From contig CAZCKU010000008.1 in the NCBI GenBank assembly GCA_964499365.1, positions 62,001 through 126,000 of the forward strand: DNA of 64,000 nucleotides. Reading direction: 5' to 3'. The DNA is from PALSA-1316 sp964499365. GTDB taxonomy: Bacteria; Nitrospirota; Thermodesulfovibrionia; Thermodesulfovibrionales; UBA6898. The notes beneath the pieces are model-generated. The model did no database searches and was not told where the DNA came from. It saw only the letters and a program-made list of their open reading frames with translations. Made by a program: the position numbers and the translations under genes. This document shows, piece by piece, positions 7,510 to 16,705 of this stretch (positions within the stretch are counted from its first letter, which is position 1; each line of letters opens with the position of its first letter).

Positions 7510-10017
7510 ATGAGCAGTACAATCTTTATCAGTCTTATTCATAATGCCGCATTGCTGCTGTCACTCGGCCTGATCTACGACGTTGTTTACCGGGGAAGGC
7601 GGGAATCCCCTCCCGTGCTGCACAGGATAACCGCCGGTCTCATCATCGGCGTTGTAACCATCGTCCTGATGTCCACCCCGGCCCAGTGGAAGCCCGGGAT
7701 TATCTTTGATACCCGGACAATCCTCCTTGGACTGACCGGGCTTTACTTTGGTGCGGTATCTTCGCTTCTTGCCATGGCCATAGCCGGCGCTTACCGCCTG
7801 AACCTCGGCGGCGGCGGAGCACTCATGGGCGTTGCCACCATCCTGTCCTCCTCCCTCATCGGCCTGGCCTGGAGACACTACCGGTTGCGCGGGTCAAGAG
7901 AGTTGTCACTCTCTGAACTGTATCTTTTTGGCGGGATCGTACATGCCGTCATGATTCTCTGCATGTTTCTGCTGCCGCAGGATGTCATTGAAAAAACCAT
8001 CAGCACCCTTGCGCTGCCCGTCATCATTATATACCCGATAGGCACCGCACTCCTGGGAAATCTGCTCTCCGGCCGGCAGAGGCGGCATCGTATAGAGGAA
8101 GAGTTGCAGGACAGTATACAGCGCTTCAATCAACTGGCAGAGCATAGCCTTACCGTGACGTGGGAGATCAACACCGCGGGGCTCTATACCTACGTCAGTC
8201 CTGCGGCCGAGTCGGTCTTCGGGTACCGGCCTGATGAATTGATCGGCACAATGCATTTCTACGAGCTTCACCCCGAGGAAGGCCGTGAGGAGTTCAAAGA
8301 CACCATCTTTACGATTATCAGGAGCGCGGTCGAGTTTCAGAATCTCGTCAACCCGGTCAGGACGAAGCAGGGCACCGTTATCTGGGTCTCGGCCAACGGC
8401 CTGCCGGTGCTGGATCAGGAGGGGGCTCTCACCGGCTACAGGGGAGCAGACAAGAATATCACGGAACAGAAACTGGCGGAGGAGGCCCTGGCCGCATCTG
8501 AGGGAAAATACAGGGACCTGCTCGAAAGTGTCCGTCTTCTTGCGGTAATACTCGACATCAAAGGCAACATCACGTTCTGCAATAACTACCTGCTCAACCT
8601 CACCGGCTGGAGGGGCGAAGAGATTCTTCAGCGAAGCTGGTTTGACTTATTCCTGCCGGAAGAGCTCAGGGAATCTGTCAGTACGATGTTTCTGGCCGGA
8701 ATCGCCGACGGCACGCTGCCCCTGCACTACGAAAATCATATTGTCACGAAAGAGGGATCATCCCGGCTCATTGAGTGGAACAACTCCATCTTGCGTGATA
8801 CGGGAGGAACGCCAATCGGCGTTGCCTGTATCGGAGCCGATATCACCGAGCACCGGAATCTCGAAACACAGCTCCAGCATTCTCAGAAGATGGAGTCTAT
8901 CGGCACCCTTGCCGGGGGCGTGGCCCACGACTTCAACAATATGCTTACGGCCATTATCGGTTACGGCTACATGACGCTCATGAAAATGCCGAAGGACGAT
9001 CCCAACCGGCCCGGCATAGAGCAGATCCTGGAGGTTTCGGACAGGGCATCGCATCTGACCAAAGACCTTCTCCTGTTCAGCAGAAAACAGCTCCTGGACC
9101 GGAGACCGCTTGATCTGAATCAGTGCATCCTGAAACTGGAAAAGTTTCTGGTGCGGGTTATCGGAGAGGATATCACGTTTAAAACCTTTTTGTCCGCCGG
9201 CAACCTGCCGATACTGGGGGATGAACACCAGATCAGCCAGGTGCTTATGAATCTGGCGACGAATGCCAGGGATGCCATGCCGAGGGGCGGCACCTTCACA
9301 ATCACCACGGAACAGGTGCATCTCGATACGGCGCTCAGCTTCCATTACGGGCTCAGGTTGTCCGGCAGGTATGCCCTGATCAGCGTCTCGGACACCGGAC
9401 ACGGTATGGACGAAGCTACAAAGCAGCATATCTTCGAACCGTTCTATACCACAAAGGAGGTTGGGAAAGGCACGGGATTAGGCCTCGCGGTCGCCTACGG
9501 CATCGTGAAGCAGCATGAAGGTCATATAACCGTAAGCAGCACACCGGGTAGCGGAACGAATTTCAACATGTATCTGCCGATTATTGCCGCTGGTACAGCG
9601 GACGAGAAAGAAATCGTGGCAGCAGAGCAGCCGGTGGGCGGGTCCGAGACCATACTCCTCGCAGAAGACAATGAAACGGTAAGAATCTTGACCGAGTCTG
9701 TGCTGAGGGAATTTGGCTATACCGTTATATCCGCTGTTGATGGTGAAGACGCGATCCTTAAATATCAGGAGAACAAGCACCGCATCCAGATGCTCCTCTT
9801 TGACCTCGTGATGCCGAAGAAGAACGGGAAAGAGGCGTACGATGAAATCAGGAAGATCAGTCCCGAGATAAAGGCCATTTTTGCCAGCGGCTATTCTCCT
9901 GATATTGTCAGGGACAGGGCTTCACTCGGAGACGATGCCGTCATCGTATTCAAACCAATAACGCCCATGGAGCTTCTGAAGAAGGTGAGAAGTATGCTGG
10001 ACAAGGGTAAGCTGTGA
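7510..10017 (+). CDS. 5TMR-LYT-type PAS hybrid histidine kinase
   Basis: 835-aa sensor. The N-terminal 190 residues hold five to six membrane helices resembling the 5TM-5TMR_LYT sensor domain of LytS kinases (GLIYDVVYRG, TRTILLGLTGLYFG, YRLNLGGGGA). Two PAS domains follow, then HisKA with GGVAHDFNN, a HATPase with DTGHGMD and GTGLGLA, and a receiver with the phospho-Asp in LFDLVMPKKNG. I chose the ATG at 7510 because the extra ten residues from 7480 are proline/glutamine-rich and unlike a membrane start; no clear Shine-Dalgarno is present. The kinase may sense a small ligand in the membrane; the ligand is unknown. Confidence 0.87.
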   Translation: MSSTIFISLIHNAALLLSLGLIYDVVYRGRRESPPVLHRITAGLIIGVVTIVLMSTPAQWKPGIIFDTRTILLGLTGLYFGAVSSLLAMAIAGAYRLNLGGGGALMGVATILSSSLIGLAWRHYRLRGSRELSLSELYLFGGIVHAVMILCMFLLPQDVIEKTISTLALPVIIIYPIGTALLGNLLSGRQRRHRIEEELQDSIQRFNQLAEHSLTVTWEINTAGLYTYVSPAAESVFGYRPDELIGTMHFYELHPEEGREEFKDTIFTIIRSAVEFQNLVNPVRTKQGTVIWVSANGLPVLDQEGALTGYRGADKNITEQKLAEEALAASEGKYRDLLESVRLLAVILDIKGNITFCNNYLLNLTGWRGEEILQRSWFDLFLPEELRESVSTMFLAGIADGTLPLHYENHIVTKEGSSRLIEWNNSILRDTGGTPIGVACIGADITEHRNLETQLQHSQKMESIGTLAGGVAHDFNNMLTAIIGYGYMTLMKMPKDDPNRPGIEQILEVSDRASHLTKDLLLFSRKQLLDRRPLDLNQCILKLEKFLVRVIGEDITFKTFLSAGNLPILGDEHQISQVLMNLATNARDAMPRGGTFTITTEQVHLDTALSFHYGLRLSGRYALISVSDTGHGMDEATKQHIFEPFYTTKEVGKGTGLGLAVAYGIVKQHEGHITVSSTPGSGTNFNMYLPIIAAGTADEKEIVAAEQPVGGSETILLAEDNETVRILTESVLREFGYTVISAVDGEDAILKYQENKHRIQMLLFDLVMPKKNGKEAYDEIRKISPEIKAIFASGYSPDIVRDRASLGDDAVIVFKPITPMELLKKVRSMLDKGKL

Positions 10018-10053
10018 ACCGCTGCCCACTGTGTTCTGAACAGAGAGACTGCC

Positions 10054-10644
10054 TCACGCCCCCCAGCGGCGGTAGATTTCATGCTCCACGCCCATCGCAT
10101 CGAGCAGCTTCCCGGCGATAAAATCGATCAGTTCGCCGACATCAGCGGGCCGGTGATAAAAACCGACGACCGGCGGGGCTATTCTGACACCGAGACGTGC
10201 GAGCTTCAGCATATTTTCAAGGTGGACGGCGCTCATCGGCATCTCGCGGGGCGACAGCACCAGGGGCCGGCCCTCCTTGATGGTCACATCTGCAGCACGT
10301 TCGATCAGGCTGTTCGAATACCCTGACGCTATCCCGGCAAGGGTCTTCATCGAACAGGGGACCACAAACATCCCGTCTGTCCTGAAAGACCCGCTGGCAA
10401 CCGGCGCCTCGAAGTTATGCTCAGAATGATACTCCACACCGGCCCCGGCGTATGCGCCGATCTTCTCCCTGATGACTGCGTCTGTCTCGCCGCTGAAGTC
10501 CACGCCGGTCTCATCCCGGATTATCGCAAACGACTGACGTGATATCAGGACATGAACCTCAGCCGTCCGGGACAGTTCCTTCAGGACACGCAGTCCGACA
10601 GCCGGCCCGGTGGCCCCGCTGATCGCCAGGACAAAGCGCTTCAT
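10054..10644 (-). CDS. ubiX: UbiX-type flavin prenyltransferase
   Basis: 196-aa flavoprotein that makes prenylated FMN, the cofactor of UbiD-family decarboxylases. It shows the N-terminal flavin-binding ISGATGPAVGLRVLKEL (UbiX usually GASGA), the middle VVPCSMKTLAGIA, and the late PLVLSPREMPMS and PPVVGFYHRP segments. Its start overlaps the ubiA stop by 4 nt (ATGA), so they are co-translated. With a UbiA prenyltransferase it would serve quinone synthesis, here probably menaquinone by the futalosine route; the matching UbiD-type gene is not in the window. Confidence 0.93.
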   Translation of the reverse strand: MKRFVLAISGATGPAVGLRVLKELSRTAEVHVLISRQSFAIIRDETGVDFSGETDAVIREKIGAYAGAGVEYHSEHNFEAPVASGSFRTDGMFVVPCSMKTLAGIASGYSNSLIERAADVTIKEGRPLVLSPREMPMSAVHLENMLKLARLGVRIAPPVVGFYHRPADVGELIDFIAGKLLDAMGVEHEIYRRWGA

Positions 10645-11504
10645 GCCAGGTAGTCCATCAGGGTAAAGAGGAAGACCGTCATGCTGATATACCCGTTCAT
10701 GTTAAAAAAGGCCATATCAAGTTTCGAGAGATCTCCCTGTCTCACCAGCGAATGCTCATAGATGAAGAGCCCTGCCACAAGCAGCATGCCTGCCCAGAAA
10801 AAAAGGCCCATACGGAAGACCACACCGGTTGAGCCCAGGAGGAGAAAGGAAATCACGTGGAAACTCCTCGCCAGCCACAGCGATTTCGAAACGCCGAAGC
10901 GCTGCGGGATTGAATAGAGGCCGTAGCTCCGGTCAAACTCAAGGTCCTGCAGCGCATAAAGCACGTCAAACCCGGCCAGCCAGAAAATAACGGCAGCCGC
11001 AAGAGGAAGTATAGCGGGGTCGAAACTCCCGCGCACCGCAACCCAGGCGCCGAGGGGTGCAGCAGATATCGCCAGCCCCAGGACAAAATGCGCCGCCCAG
11101 GTAAACCTCTTGGTATACGAATAGATGAAGAGGACAAAAATCGCCACCGGTGAGAGCAGAAGGCAGAGAGGATTCAGCATATACGCAGCCAGAATCAGCA
11201 ATAAAAACGAGATTATGACAAAAACAACCGTCTCCCCGGCACCGATAACGCCGCGGGGAATTTCCCTGTTTGCCGTCCGGGGATTCGCACGGTCAATCTG
11301 CCGGTCGATCACCCGGTTAAGGCCCATTGCGCCGGACCTGGCACCGACCATCGCAACCACAATCCAGAATATCTGCTTCAGGGAAGGCATGCCGGCTGCC
11401 GCAATAAGGGCCGCGGTAAAGGCAAACGGCAGCGCAAAGATGGAGTGCGAAAACTTGATCATGGAAAGATAGAGGACAAACCGGTCACGTACGGAGCTCG
11501 TCAT
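10641..11504 (-). CDS. UbiA-family prenyltransferase (menaquinone type, MqnP-like)
   Basis: 287-aa polytopic membrane enzyme with both Asp-rich UbiA motifs: NRVIDRQIDRANPRTANREIP (about residues 63-82) and the second DVLYALQDLEFDRSYGL. It attaches a polyprenyl chain to an aromatic ring acid. Sequence style resembles the futalosine-pathway MqnP proteins, but 4-hydroxybenzoate polyprenyltransferase cannot be excluded by reading alone. The start overlaps the upstream DUF1573-cytochrome gene by 4 nt and the stop overlaps ubiX by 4 nt, giving a tight three-gene operon. Confidence 0.9.
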   Translation of the reverse strand: MTSSVRDRFVLYLSMIKFSHSIFALPFAFTAALIAAAGMPSLKQIFWIVVAMVGARSGAMGLNRVIDRQIDRANPRTANREIPRGVIGAGETVVFVIISFLLLILAAYMLNPLCLLLSPVAIFVLFIYSYTKRFTWAAHFVLGLAISAAPLGAWVAVRGSFDPAILPLAAAVIFWLAGFDVLYALQDLEFDRSYGLYSIPQRFGVSKSLWLARSFHVISFLLLGSTGVVFRMGLFFWAGMLLVAGLFIYEHSLVRQGDLSKLDMAFFNMNGYISMTVFLFTLMDYLA

Positions 11505-12178
11505 GGGTTTTTGATGCTCCTGACCAGAGAGTCGATTTCCGCATCACTGAGAGGCCCGCCGTTTTTCTGGGCGAATCCGGGCATCGTGGTATTGACAACC
11601 CCGTCGCGGATTGCGCGTCGCAGGTAACTCTCCGGTCTCCTGCTCAACTGGGTTATGTTCTGCGCGCCAGTCCCCGCGTTATGGCACATAAAGCAGTCGG
11701 CCCTGAAGAGATCAAACCCGGTCTTTCCCCTGCCCTGATCAACATGGCAGCTGCGGCAGGCCGCATCAAAGATGTTCGCCGCAGCATCCCTCCTAAGATG
11801 GATGGCATCCCGAACCTGCATCGTCACCTGGAGGGTGACAACCGGCTGGCGGGGATCATTGCTGTAGACCTGTACCGATTTGGAAACCGGTCCCCGCTTT
11901 CCCGAAGGATCGACCGTCACCTGCACCCTTCCCTTTTCTCCCGGCTTCAGACGGCTCAAACTAGCCATCGCTGCGGTGCAGCCTCAGGTGGCCGTGACCT
12001 TCTCGATGATCAGCTCCTGGTCGCCACGGTTGATGAACTCGAAAAAATACTCAGGTTTCCCTTCCTGCCCGATCGTCCCGAACGCATGGTTCCGCTCGCT
12101 GAAATCGATCACCGGATAGGCATAGGCCTTCATCGGTATGAGGAGCAGCAACAGCGCCATGATTGCCCTGATTCGCAT
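11501..12178 (-). CDS. Candidate selenoprotein: DUF1573 domain fused to two-heme cytochrome c
   Basis: Read through an in-frame TGA at 11984-11986 this frame gives 225 aa. Residues 1-20 are a signal peptide. Residues 21-125 match DUF1573: IIEKVTAT-[TGA]-GCTAA, then LKPGEKGRVQVTVDP, GPVSKSVQVYSNDP. The family normally has Cys at the TGA position (CGCT), so the predicted residue is Sec65 next to Cys67. The C-terminal part has two heme c sites, CRSCH (141-145) and CFMCH (162-166), and TTMPGF with Met199 as a possible axial ligand. No frameshift is needed: both halves share one frame. A SECIS-like hairpin follows the TGA. A TAGTAT/TATAAA lies just before the ATG (leaderless-like). The stop overlaps ubiA by 4 nt. 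The alternative is a nonsense mutation or sequencing error. The product should be periplasmic. Confidence 0.72.
11950..11986 (-). promoter_or_regulatory. SECIS-like hairpin after in-frame UGA
   Basis: On the minus strand the UGA (11986-11984) is followed after 14 nt by a 7-bp stem GAUGGCU/AGCCGUC (11969-11963 and 11956-11950) with loop AGUUUG. The loop opens 21 nt after the UGA. Bacterial SECIS hairpins read by SelB lie just after the UGA and carry a G-U in a small apical loop; both features are seen. No covariance check was possible. Confidence 0.55.
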
Positions 12179-12313
12179 GTTTTATACTACCTCAGAAGCC
12201 CTGAAAAATGAAAATTGTGTTAAGATACTTTGCCGCGCGGATCAGTTCATAGCCCCGCGCACGGCTTGCCCGCAGGCAGGATACTACGATCAACATGACA
12301 TGGAGGCCGAGAC

Positions 12314-14314
12314 GTGAAGAAACCGAATATCGATGAACTCTGTATCAATACCATCAGGATGCTCTCTGCAGATGCCGTACAGAAGGCCAACTCCGGGCAC
12401 CCGGGAATGCCGATGGGAGATGCGCCGATGGCCTACACCCTGTGGCAGAATTTCCTCAAACACAGTCCCTCCAATCCGCGCTGGCAGAACAGGGACCGGT
12501 TTGTACTGTCTGCAGGACACGGCTCGATGCTCCTCTACAGCCTCCTTCACCTCACCGGGCACGCCATCACGCTCGACGATATAAAAAACTTCAGGCAGTG
12601 GGAGAGCAAGACCCCGGGACATCCGGAATATTGTCCTGACTGCGGTATAGAGACAACCACCGGACCGCTGGGACAGGGCTTTGCCACCGGCGTCGGCATG
12701 GCCATGGCCGAAAAATACCTGGCTACGATGTTCAACCGTCCGGGCTTCACGATCGTCGATTACCACACGTACGGCATCGTCAGCGACGGCGACCTGATGG
12801 AAGGCATCTCGGCCGAGGCCGCCTCGCTTGCCGGACATCTCGGTCTCGGCAAGCTTATCTATCTCTACTCGGACAACAAGATCACGATCGAGGGGTCTAC
12901 CGACCTGGCCTTTACCGAAGACGTCAAGAAGCGGTTTGAGGCGATGGAGTGGCAGGTACTGAAGGCTGGCGGGAACAACGTCAAAGAGATTGAAGCCGCG
13001 ATCAGGACCGCCCGGAAGGAGAAGGGAAAACCCACCCTTATCATGGTCCGGACGAATATCGGCTACGGCAGCCCCAACAGGCAGGACACCTGCGATGTCC
13101 ACGGCTCTCCACTGGGCGAGGCTGAACTGAAGCTGACAAAGCAGAACCTCTGCTGCCCTGACCGGAGCTTCTGCATTCCAAAGACCGTAACGGCACATAT
13201 GCGCAAGGCGGCTGCCAAAGGTCGCGACGCTGAAAAGAAATGGCAGGCACTTTACAGGAAGTATGCGCGGAAGCATTCGGACCTTGCAGAACTCTGGGAT
13301 GATTTGTCAGCCGGAAGACTGCCGAAGGGCTGGGAGAAGTTTCTTCCGGTCTGGACAGCGGCCGATGGCTCAATGGCAACGAGAAGCGCCTCCGGGAAGG
13401 TCCTGAACGCCATCGCCGATCGGCTTCCACACCTGCTCGGCGGCTCTGCCGATCTTGCTCCGTCGAACAACACCTGGCTCAAGAAATATATTGAATACGG
13501 CAAGAAGAAAGCGGGACGGAACATCCATTTCGGTGTCAGGGAACATGCCATGGCTGCTGCCCTGAACGGTATGGCCCTCAGCGGTATGCTGATACCGTAC
13601 GGTGGCACGTTCTTTGTATTTTCCGATTATATGAGGCCGGCGATCAGGCTTTCAGCGCTGATGGGCGTTCATGTGATCTATGTCCTGACGCATGACTCAA
13701 TCGGGCTTGGCGAGGACGGGCCGACACACCAGCCGGTCGAGCACCTGGCCAGCCTCCGGGCGATGCCGAACCTGAATGTCCTGCGTCCGGCCGATGCCAA
13801 TGAAACGGCAGCTGCCTGGAAGGTGGCGATCAGCGACCGCAGCAGACCGCACGCGCTCGTCCTGTCACGCCAGAACCTGACCATCCTTGACCGCAAGAAA
13901 TACGCCGCCGCAGAGGGCACTGAAAGAGGCGGGTATCTGCTTGCCGGCTCAAAGGGCAAGCCGGACCTGATCCTGATATCCTCCGGCGCAGAAATCCATA
14001 TCACCCTGGCGGCTGCCGAGGCACTGAAGGCAAAAGGAGTAAAGGTGCGGGTCGTCAATATGGTCTGTACCGAACTTTTCGACCGGCAGCCTGAGGCATA
14101 CCGCAACAGCGTCCTGCCGGCAGATGTTTCCAGCCGCATCGCCATAGAGGCCGGGGCCTCGTTCGGATGGCATAAATACGTCGGACTTCAGGGCGCGGTC
14201 ATCGGCATGGACACGTTCGGCGCCTCGGCGCCCGCAAAGGTCCTCTTCGAAAAATTCGGCTTCACCGCAGATGCCATCGTCGCCAGGGCGGAAAAACTGC
14301 TCAGAAAAAAATGA
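12314..14314 (+). CDS. tkt: Transketolase
   Basis: 666-aa thiamine-diphosphate enzyme that moves two-carbon ketol units in the pentose phosphate pathway. Visible motifs are ANSGHPGMPMGDAPM near the N-terminus, SAGHGSMLLY, TTGPLGQGFATGVGMA, the ThDP motif SDGDLMEGI with the later DNKITIEG, and the catalytic-Glu segment FGVREHAMAAALNGMAL in the pyrimidine domain. Length is normal. The start is GTG at 12314 with GGAGG 7 nt upstream. It stands alone, divergent from the selenoprotein-candidate operon. Confidence 0.97.
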   Translation: MKKPNIDELCINTIRMLSADAVQKANSGHPGMPMGDAPMAYTLWQNFLKHSPSNPRWQNRDRFVLSAGHGSMLLYSLLHLTGHAITLDDIKNFRQWESKTPGHPEYCPDCGIETTTGPLGQGFATGVGMAMAEKYLATMFNRPGFTIVDYHTYGIVSDGDLMEGISAEAASLAGHLGLGKLIYLYSDNKITIEGSTDLAFTEDVKKRFEAMEWQVLKAGGNNVKEIEAAIRTARKEKGKPTLIMVRTNIGYGSPNRQDTCDVHGSPLGEAELKLTKQNLCCPDRSFCIPKTVTAHMRKAAAKGRDAEKKWQALYRKYARKHSDLAELWDDLSAGRLPKGWEKFLPVWTAADGSMATRSASGKVLNAIADRLPHLLGGSADLAPSNNTWLKKYIEYGKKKAGRNIHFGVREHAMAAALNGMALSGMLIPYGGTFFVFSDYMRPAIRLSALMGVHVIYVLTHDSIGLGEDGPTHQPVEHLASLRAMPNLNVLRPADANETAAAWKVAISDRSRPHALVLSRQNLTILDRKKYAAAEGTERGGYLLAGSKGKPDLILISSGAEIHITLAAAEALKAKGVKVRVVNMVCTELFDRQPEAYRNSVLPADVSSRIAIEAGASFGWHKYVGLQGAVIGMDTFGASAPAKVLFEKFGFTADAIVARAEKLLRKK

Positions 14315-14365
14315 GCCTGCCCGGGCAGAAGCTGGCGTAATCAGCACAGAGACGGGAGAACTGCA

Positions 14366-14797
14366 ATGGCCAGGGATCTGAACGATCTGAAGAAGCAGAT
14401 ATTCTTTGAGATGCTGGACCTGGCCGGCAGGGTCTTTATTGTGGTCAGACACGCCGACACGGTGGTCATCGGCAACAGGGGCTTTCTTCCTGAGGAGCAG
14501 GAGCGCGGGCTGGTCCTGGTGTTCAACCGGATGATGCAGTTCGACTGGGACGAAAGCGGCATACACGCAACACTCGGCTTCGGGCCAAAGAACGAAAAAT
14601 GTTTTGTCCCCCCCGACGAGATCATCGCCATCTTCTCACCGGAACTGGCTGCGCAGTTTGTCACCTCTTCCGAGAACAGGATAATTCCGGAGATGCCTCA
14701 TAAGCCGGCCCCGGAAGAAAAAAAGCCTGCCAGACCCGACCTCAAGGCAGTCCCCGGGAAGAAAGTGGTCAAGGTCGATTTTTCGAAAAAGAAATAA
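14366..14797 (+). CDS. SspB-like ClpXP adaptor protein
   Basis: 143-aa protein resembling stringent starvation protein B, which delivers ssrA-tagged proteins to ClpXP. The middle GLVLVFNRMMQFDWDESGI, LGFGPKNEKCFVPPDEIIAIF and the lysine-rich disordered tail ending VVKVDFSKKK match the SspB plan of a folded core plus a ClpX-binding tail. GGGAG precedes the ATG. It lies 51 nt after transketolase and converges with yqeY. Assignment is by pattern, without an alignment. Confidence 0.7.
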   Translation: MARDLNDLKKQIFFEMLDLAGRVFIVVRHADTVVIGNRGFLPEEQERGLVLVFNRMMQFDWDESGIHATLGFGPKNEKCFVPPDEIIAIFSPELAAQFVTSSENRIIPEMPHKPAPEEKKPARPDLKAVPGKKVVKVDFSKKK

Positions 14798-14798
14798 C

Positions 14799-15269
14799 TT
14801 ACGCCTCTGCACCTTCCAGTATCTCTTTGATCTTCTGGTTCACGACCTTGCCGTCGGCCCTGCCCTTCACCTTGGGCATCAGATCCTTCATCAGCCTGCC
14901 CATCTCCTTCATGCTCGAAACCCCTGTCTCCCGGATCGTTGCCCGGATCACTGAGTCAAGCTCCTCGGCAGACAGCTGCTTCGGGAGATATCCCTGGATG
15001 ATACCGATCTCCAGCGCCTCCTTGTCCGCAAGGTCCTGCCTGCCCGCAGCGACATACTGGTCCACCGACTCTTTCCGCTGCTTCACCATCGTCGAGAGGA
15101 TCGAGACGATGTCGTCGCCGGTCAGGTCTCCCTTCCCCCTCTTCGCGATCTCGGCATTCTTGACCGCTGATTTTATCATCCTGAGCGTCGAGGTCCTGAG
15201 ATCATGCCCGTCTTCCTTGCTCTTCATGCTGGCCGCAATGTCCGCAGTCAGGGTCTCCAAAATATCCAT
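14799..15269 (-). CDS. yqeY: GatB/YqeY domain protein
   Basis: 156-aa protein of the YqeY family, related to the tail domain of GatB and thought to act in tRNA-dependent amidation or tRNA binding. It shows LRMIKSAVKNAEIAKRG, IVSILSTMVKQRKESV, GYLPKQLSAEEL and DLMPKVKGRADGK. Two ATG codons are adjacent (15272 and 15269); GGAGG is 5 nt from the second and only 2 nt from the first, so I use 15269. A TATAAT lies upstream at 15304-15299. gatA and gatB lie nearby at 16.7-19.6 kb. Confidence 0.93.
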   Translation of the reverse strand: MDILETLTADIAASMKSKEDGHDLRTSTLRMIKSAVKNAEIAKRGKGDLTGDDIVSILSTMVKQRKESVDQYVAAGRQDLADKEALEIGIIQGYLPKQLSAEELDSVIRATIRETGVSSMKEMGRLMKDLMPKVKGRADGKVVNQKIKEILEGAEA

Positions 15270-15367
15270 CATTTCCTCCAGGTGGTTTAGGTTCTGCTAT
15301 TATACATCACGGACGGAAGACGCGAGACAATGCAGGCCGGTTTCCGGGGAAGGCAGGGAGTATATCG

Positions 15368-16570
15368 ATGATACGAAAAATCATGTCATACAGGGAAACA
15401 TATGTGTTCTCCGCATCCCTGCTTGCCTTTGCCGCGATTATCTATCTTGGCGTAAAAACGGATATCCACGTGCATGCAGATTATATCGGCAGGATCGCGG
15501 CCGGGACCATGAAACCCCCTGCCAATTTTCTGTACTTTCTGACGGTATACTGCACCGCATTATTCCATACAGACAGCACCTGGCTCTACAATGCATCAGC
15601 GGTCGTATTGGCTGCAGCCGTGACCGCCAAATTCACGATAACCAGAAACTTTATCACCTCCTGCACGGGTACGATCAGCGCCGGGGACAGACAGGCTGAC
15701 CGCCTGATTACCGCAGTCGCGGCGATGCTGATGCTCGTCGTCAACATACCGACAGGCATGCTGATCGGAGGCCATTTTTACCTGGGCCATATCACCCCGA
15801 CCGTATGGCACAATTCCACAACTATATTCCTGATGCCCTTTGCCCTCCTGCTCTTCTGGCAGTCGTACGAACAGATCCTGCAGCCGACAGACCGCAGGCT
15901 TCTCCTGATCACGGGGCTCTGTATTCTGAACATCCTCGTCAAGCCGAGCTTTTTCTTTGTTTTTTGCATCGCATATCCGCTCCTGCTCCTCAGGCATTTC
16001 GGCATCGGAAAGAGACTGTGGACCAACCTGATACCGGTCTTTGCCGGTGCCGTGGTACTGCTTGCGGAATATGTCCTGATCTATACCTACGATTTTGGAA
16101 ATGCCTACGGGGAACGGGAGAGAATAACCGTCAACCTGTTTTCGATATGGTCGCATTGGACATCAAACATACCCCTCGCCCTCGCCGGCTCACTGGTCTT
16201 CCCCCTTGCCTATCTCCTGCTGTACGGAAAGGAGCTGCGAAACAATCTGCCCCTGCAGTATGCATCGGGGGGCTACGTGATCGCGGTTCTGATATTTTCT
16301 GTCTTCAGCGAGTCCGGACCGCGCCAGTTCAGCGGCAACTTTTACTGGCAATGCGTCGTTGCGGGCTATATTCTGTTTATGGTCGCAGCGGCGGGCATGA
16401 CCGGAAAGCTTCTGCGCGGGAACCATGCCGGCAGCAATGGGCTGAAAGATACCATACTCCGGGCAGAGGAGAAGAGCAGGGCACTCCTGATCTGCTTTCT
16501 GCTGCATGTCATATCGGGAGTCATCTTTCTCGGGTATCTGATATCCCTCGGAAGAACATCCGGCAGCTGA
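15368..16570 (+). CDS. Polytopic membrane protein, unknown
   Basis: 400-aa integral membrane protein with about ten hydrophobic segments. The overall look (helix 1 followed by HVHADYIGRIAAG, a loop with aromatic residues, and repeated Leu/Ile-rich helices) recalls bacterial membrane glycosyltransferase-like proteins of the GT-C fold, but no DD/DE motif can be named with confidence. It lies between yqeY (divergent) and gatA (same strand, 135 nt downstream). No partner suggests a function. Confidence 0.65.
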   Translation: MIRKIMSYRETYVFSASLLAFAAIIYLGVKTDIHVHADYIGRIAAGTMKPPANFLYFLTVYCTALFHTDSTWLYNASAVVLAAAVTAKFTITRNFITSCTGTISAGDRQADRLITAVAAMLMLVVNIPTGMLIGGHFYLGHITPTVWHNSTTIFLMPFALLLFWQSYEQILQPTDRRLLLITGLCILNILVKPSFFFVFCIAYPLLLLRHFGIGKRLWTNLIPVFAGAVVLLAEYVLIYTYDFGNAYGERERITVNLFSIWSHWTSNIPLALAGSLVFPLAYLLLYGKELRNNLPLQYASGGYVIAVLIFSVFSESGPRQFSGNFYWQCVVAGYILFMVAAAGMTGKLLRGNHAGSNGLKDTILRAEEKSRALLICFLLHVISGVIFLGYLISLGRTSGS

Positions 16571-16705
16571 TTTTCCGCCGGGCGACACTGCTGCTGCCGC
16601 TGCTGCGGTGCCCGGACCGGCGACAGGGCGCGTACCCGCTGCCCCGCTTGCAAACGGCCCCTGCCGGGTGCTAAACTTTTTAACCGTTTATTCTGGAGGC
16701 ATTTC

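Noticed and set aside
11501..12178. Frameshifted or broken pseudogene
   Set aside because: Both halves share one frame; only a TGA separates them, at a conserved Cys, and domain sequence is intact on both sides. A nonsense mutation or sequencing error remains possible.
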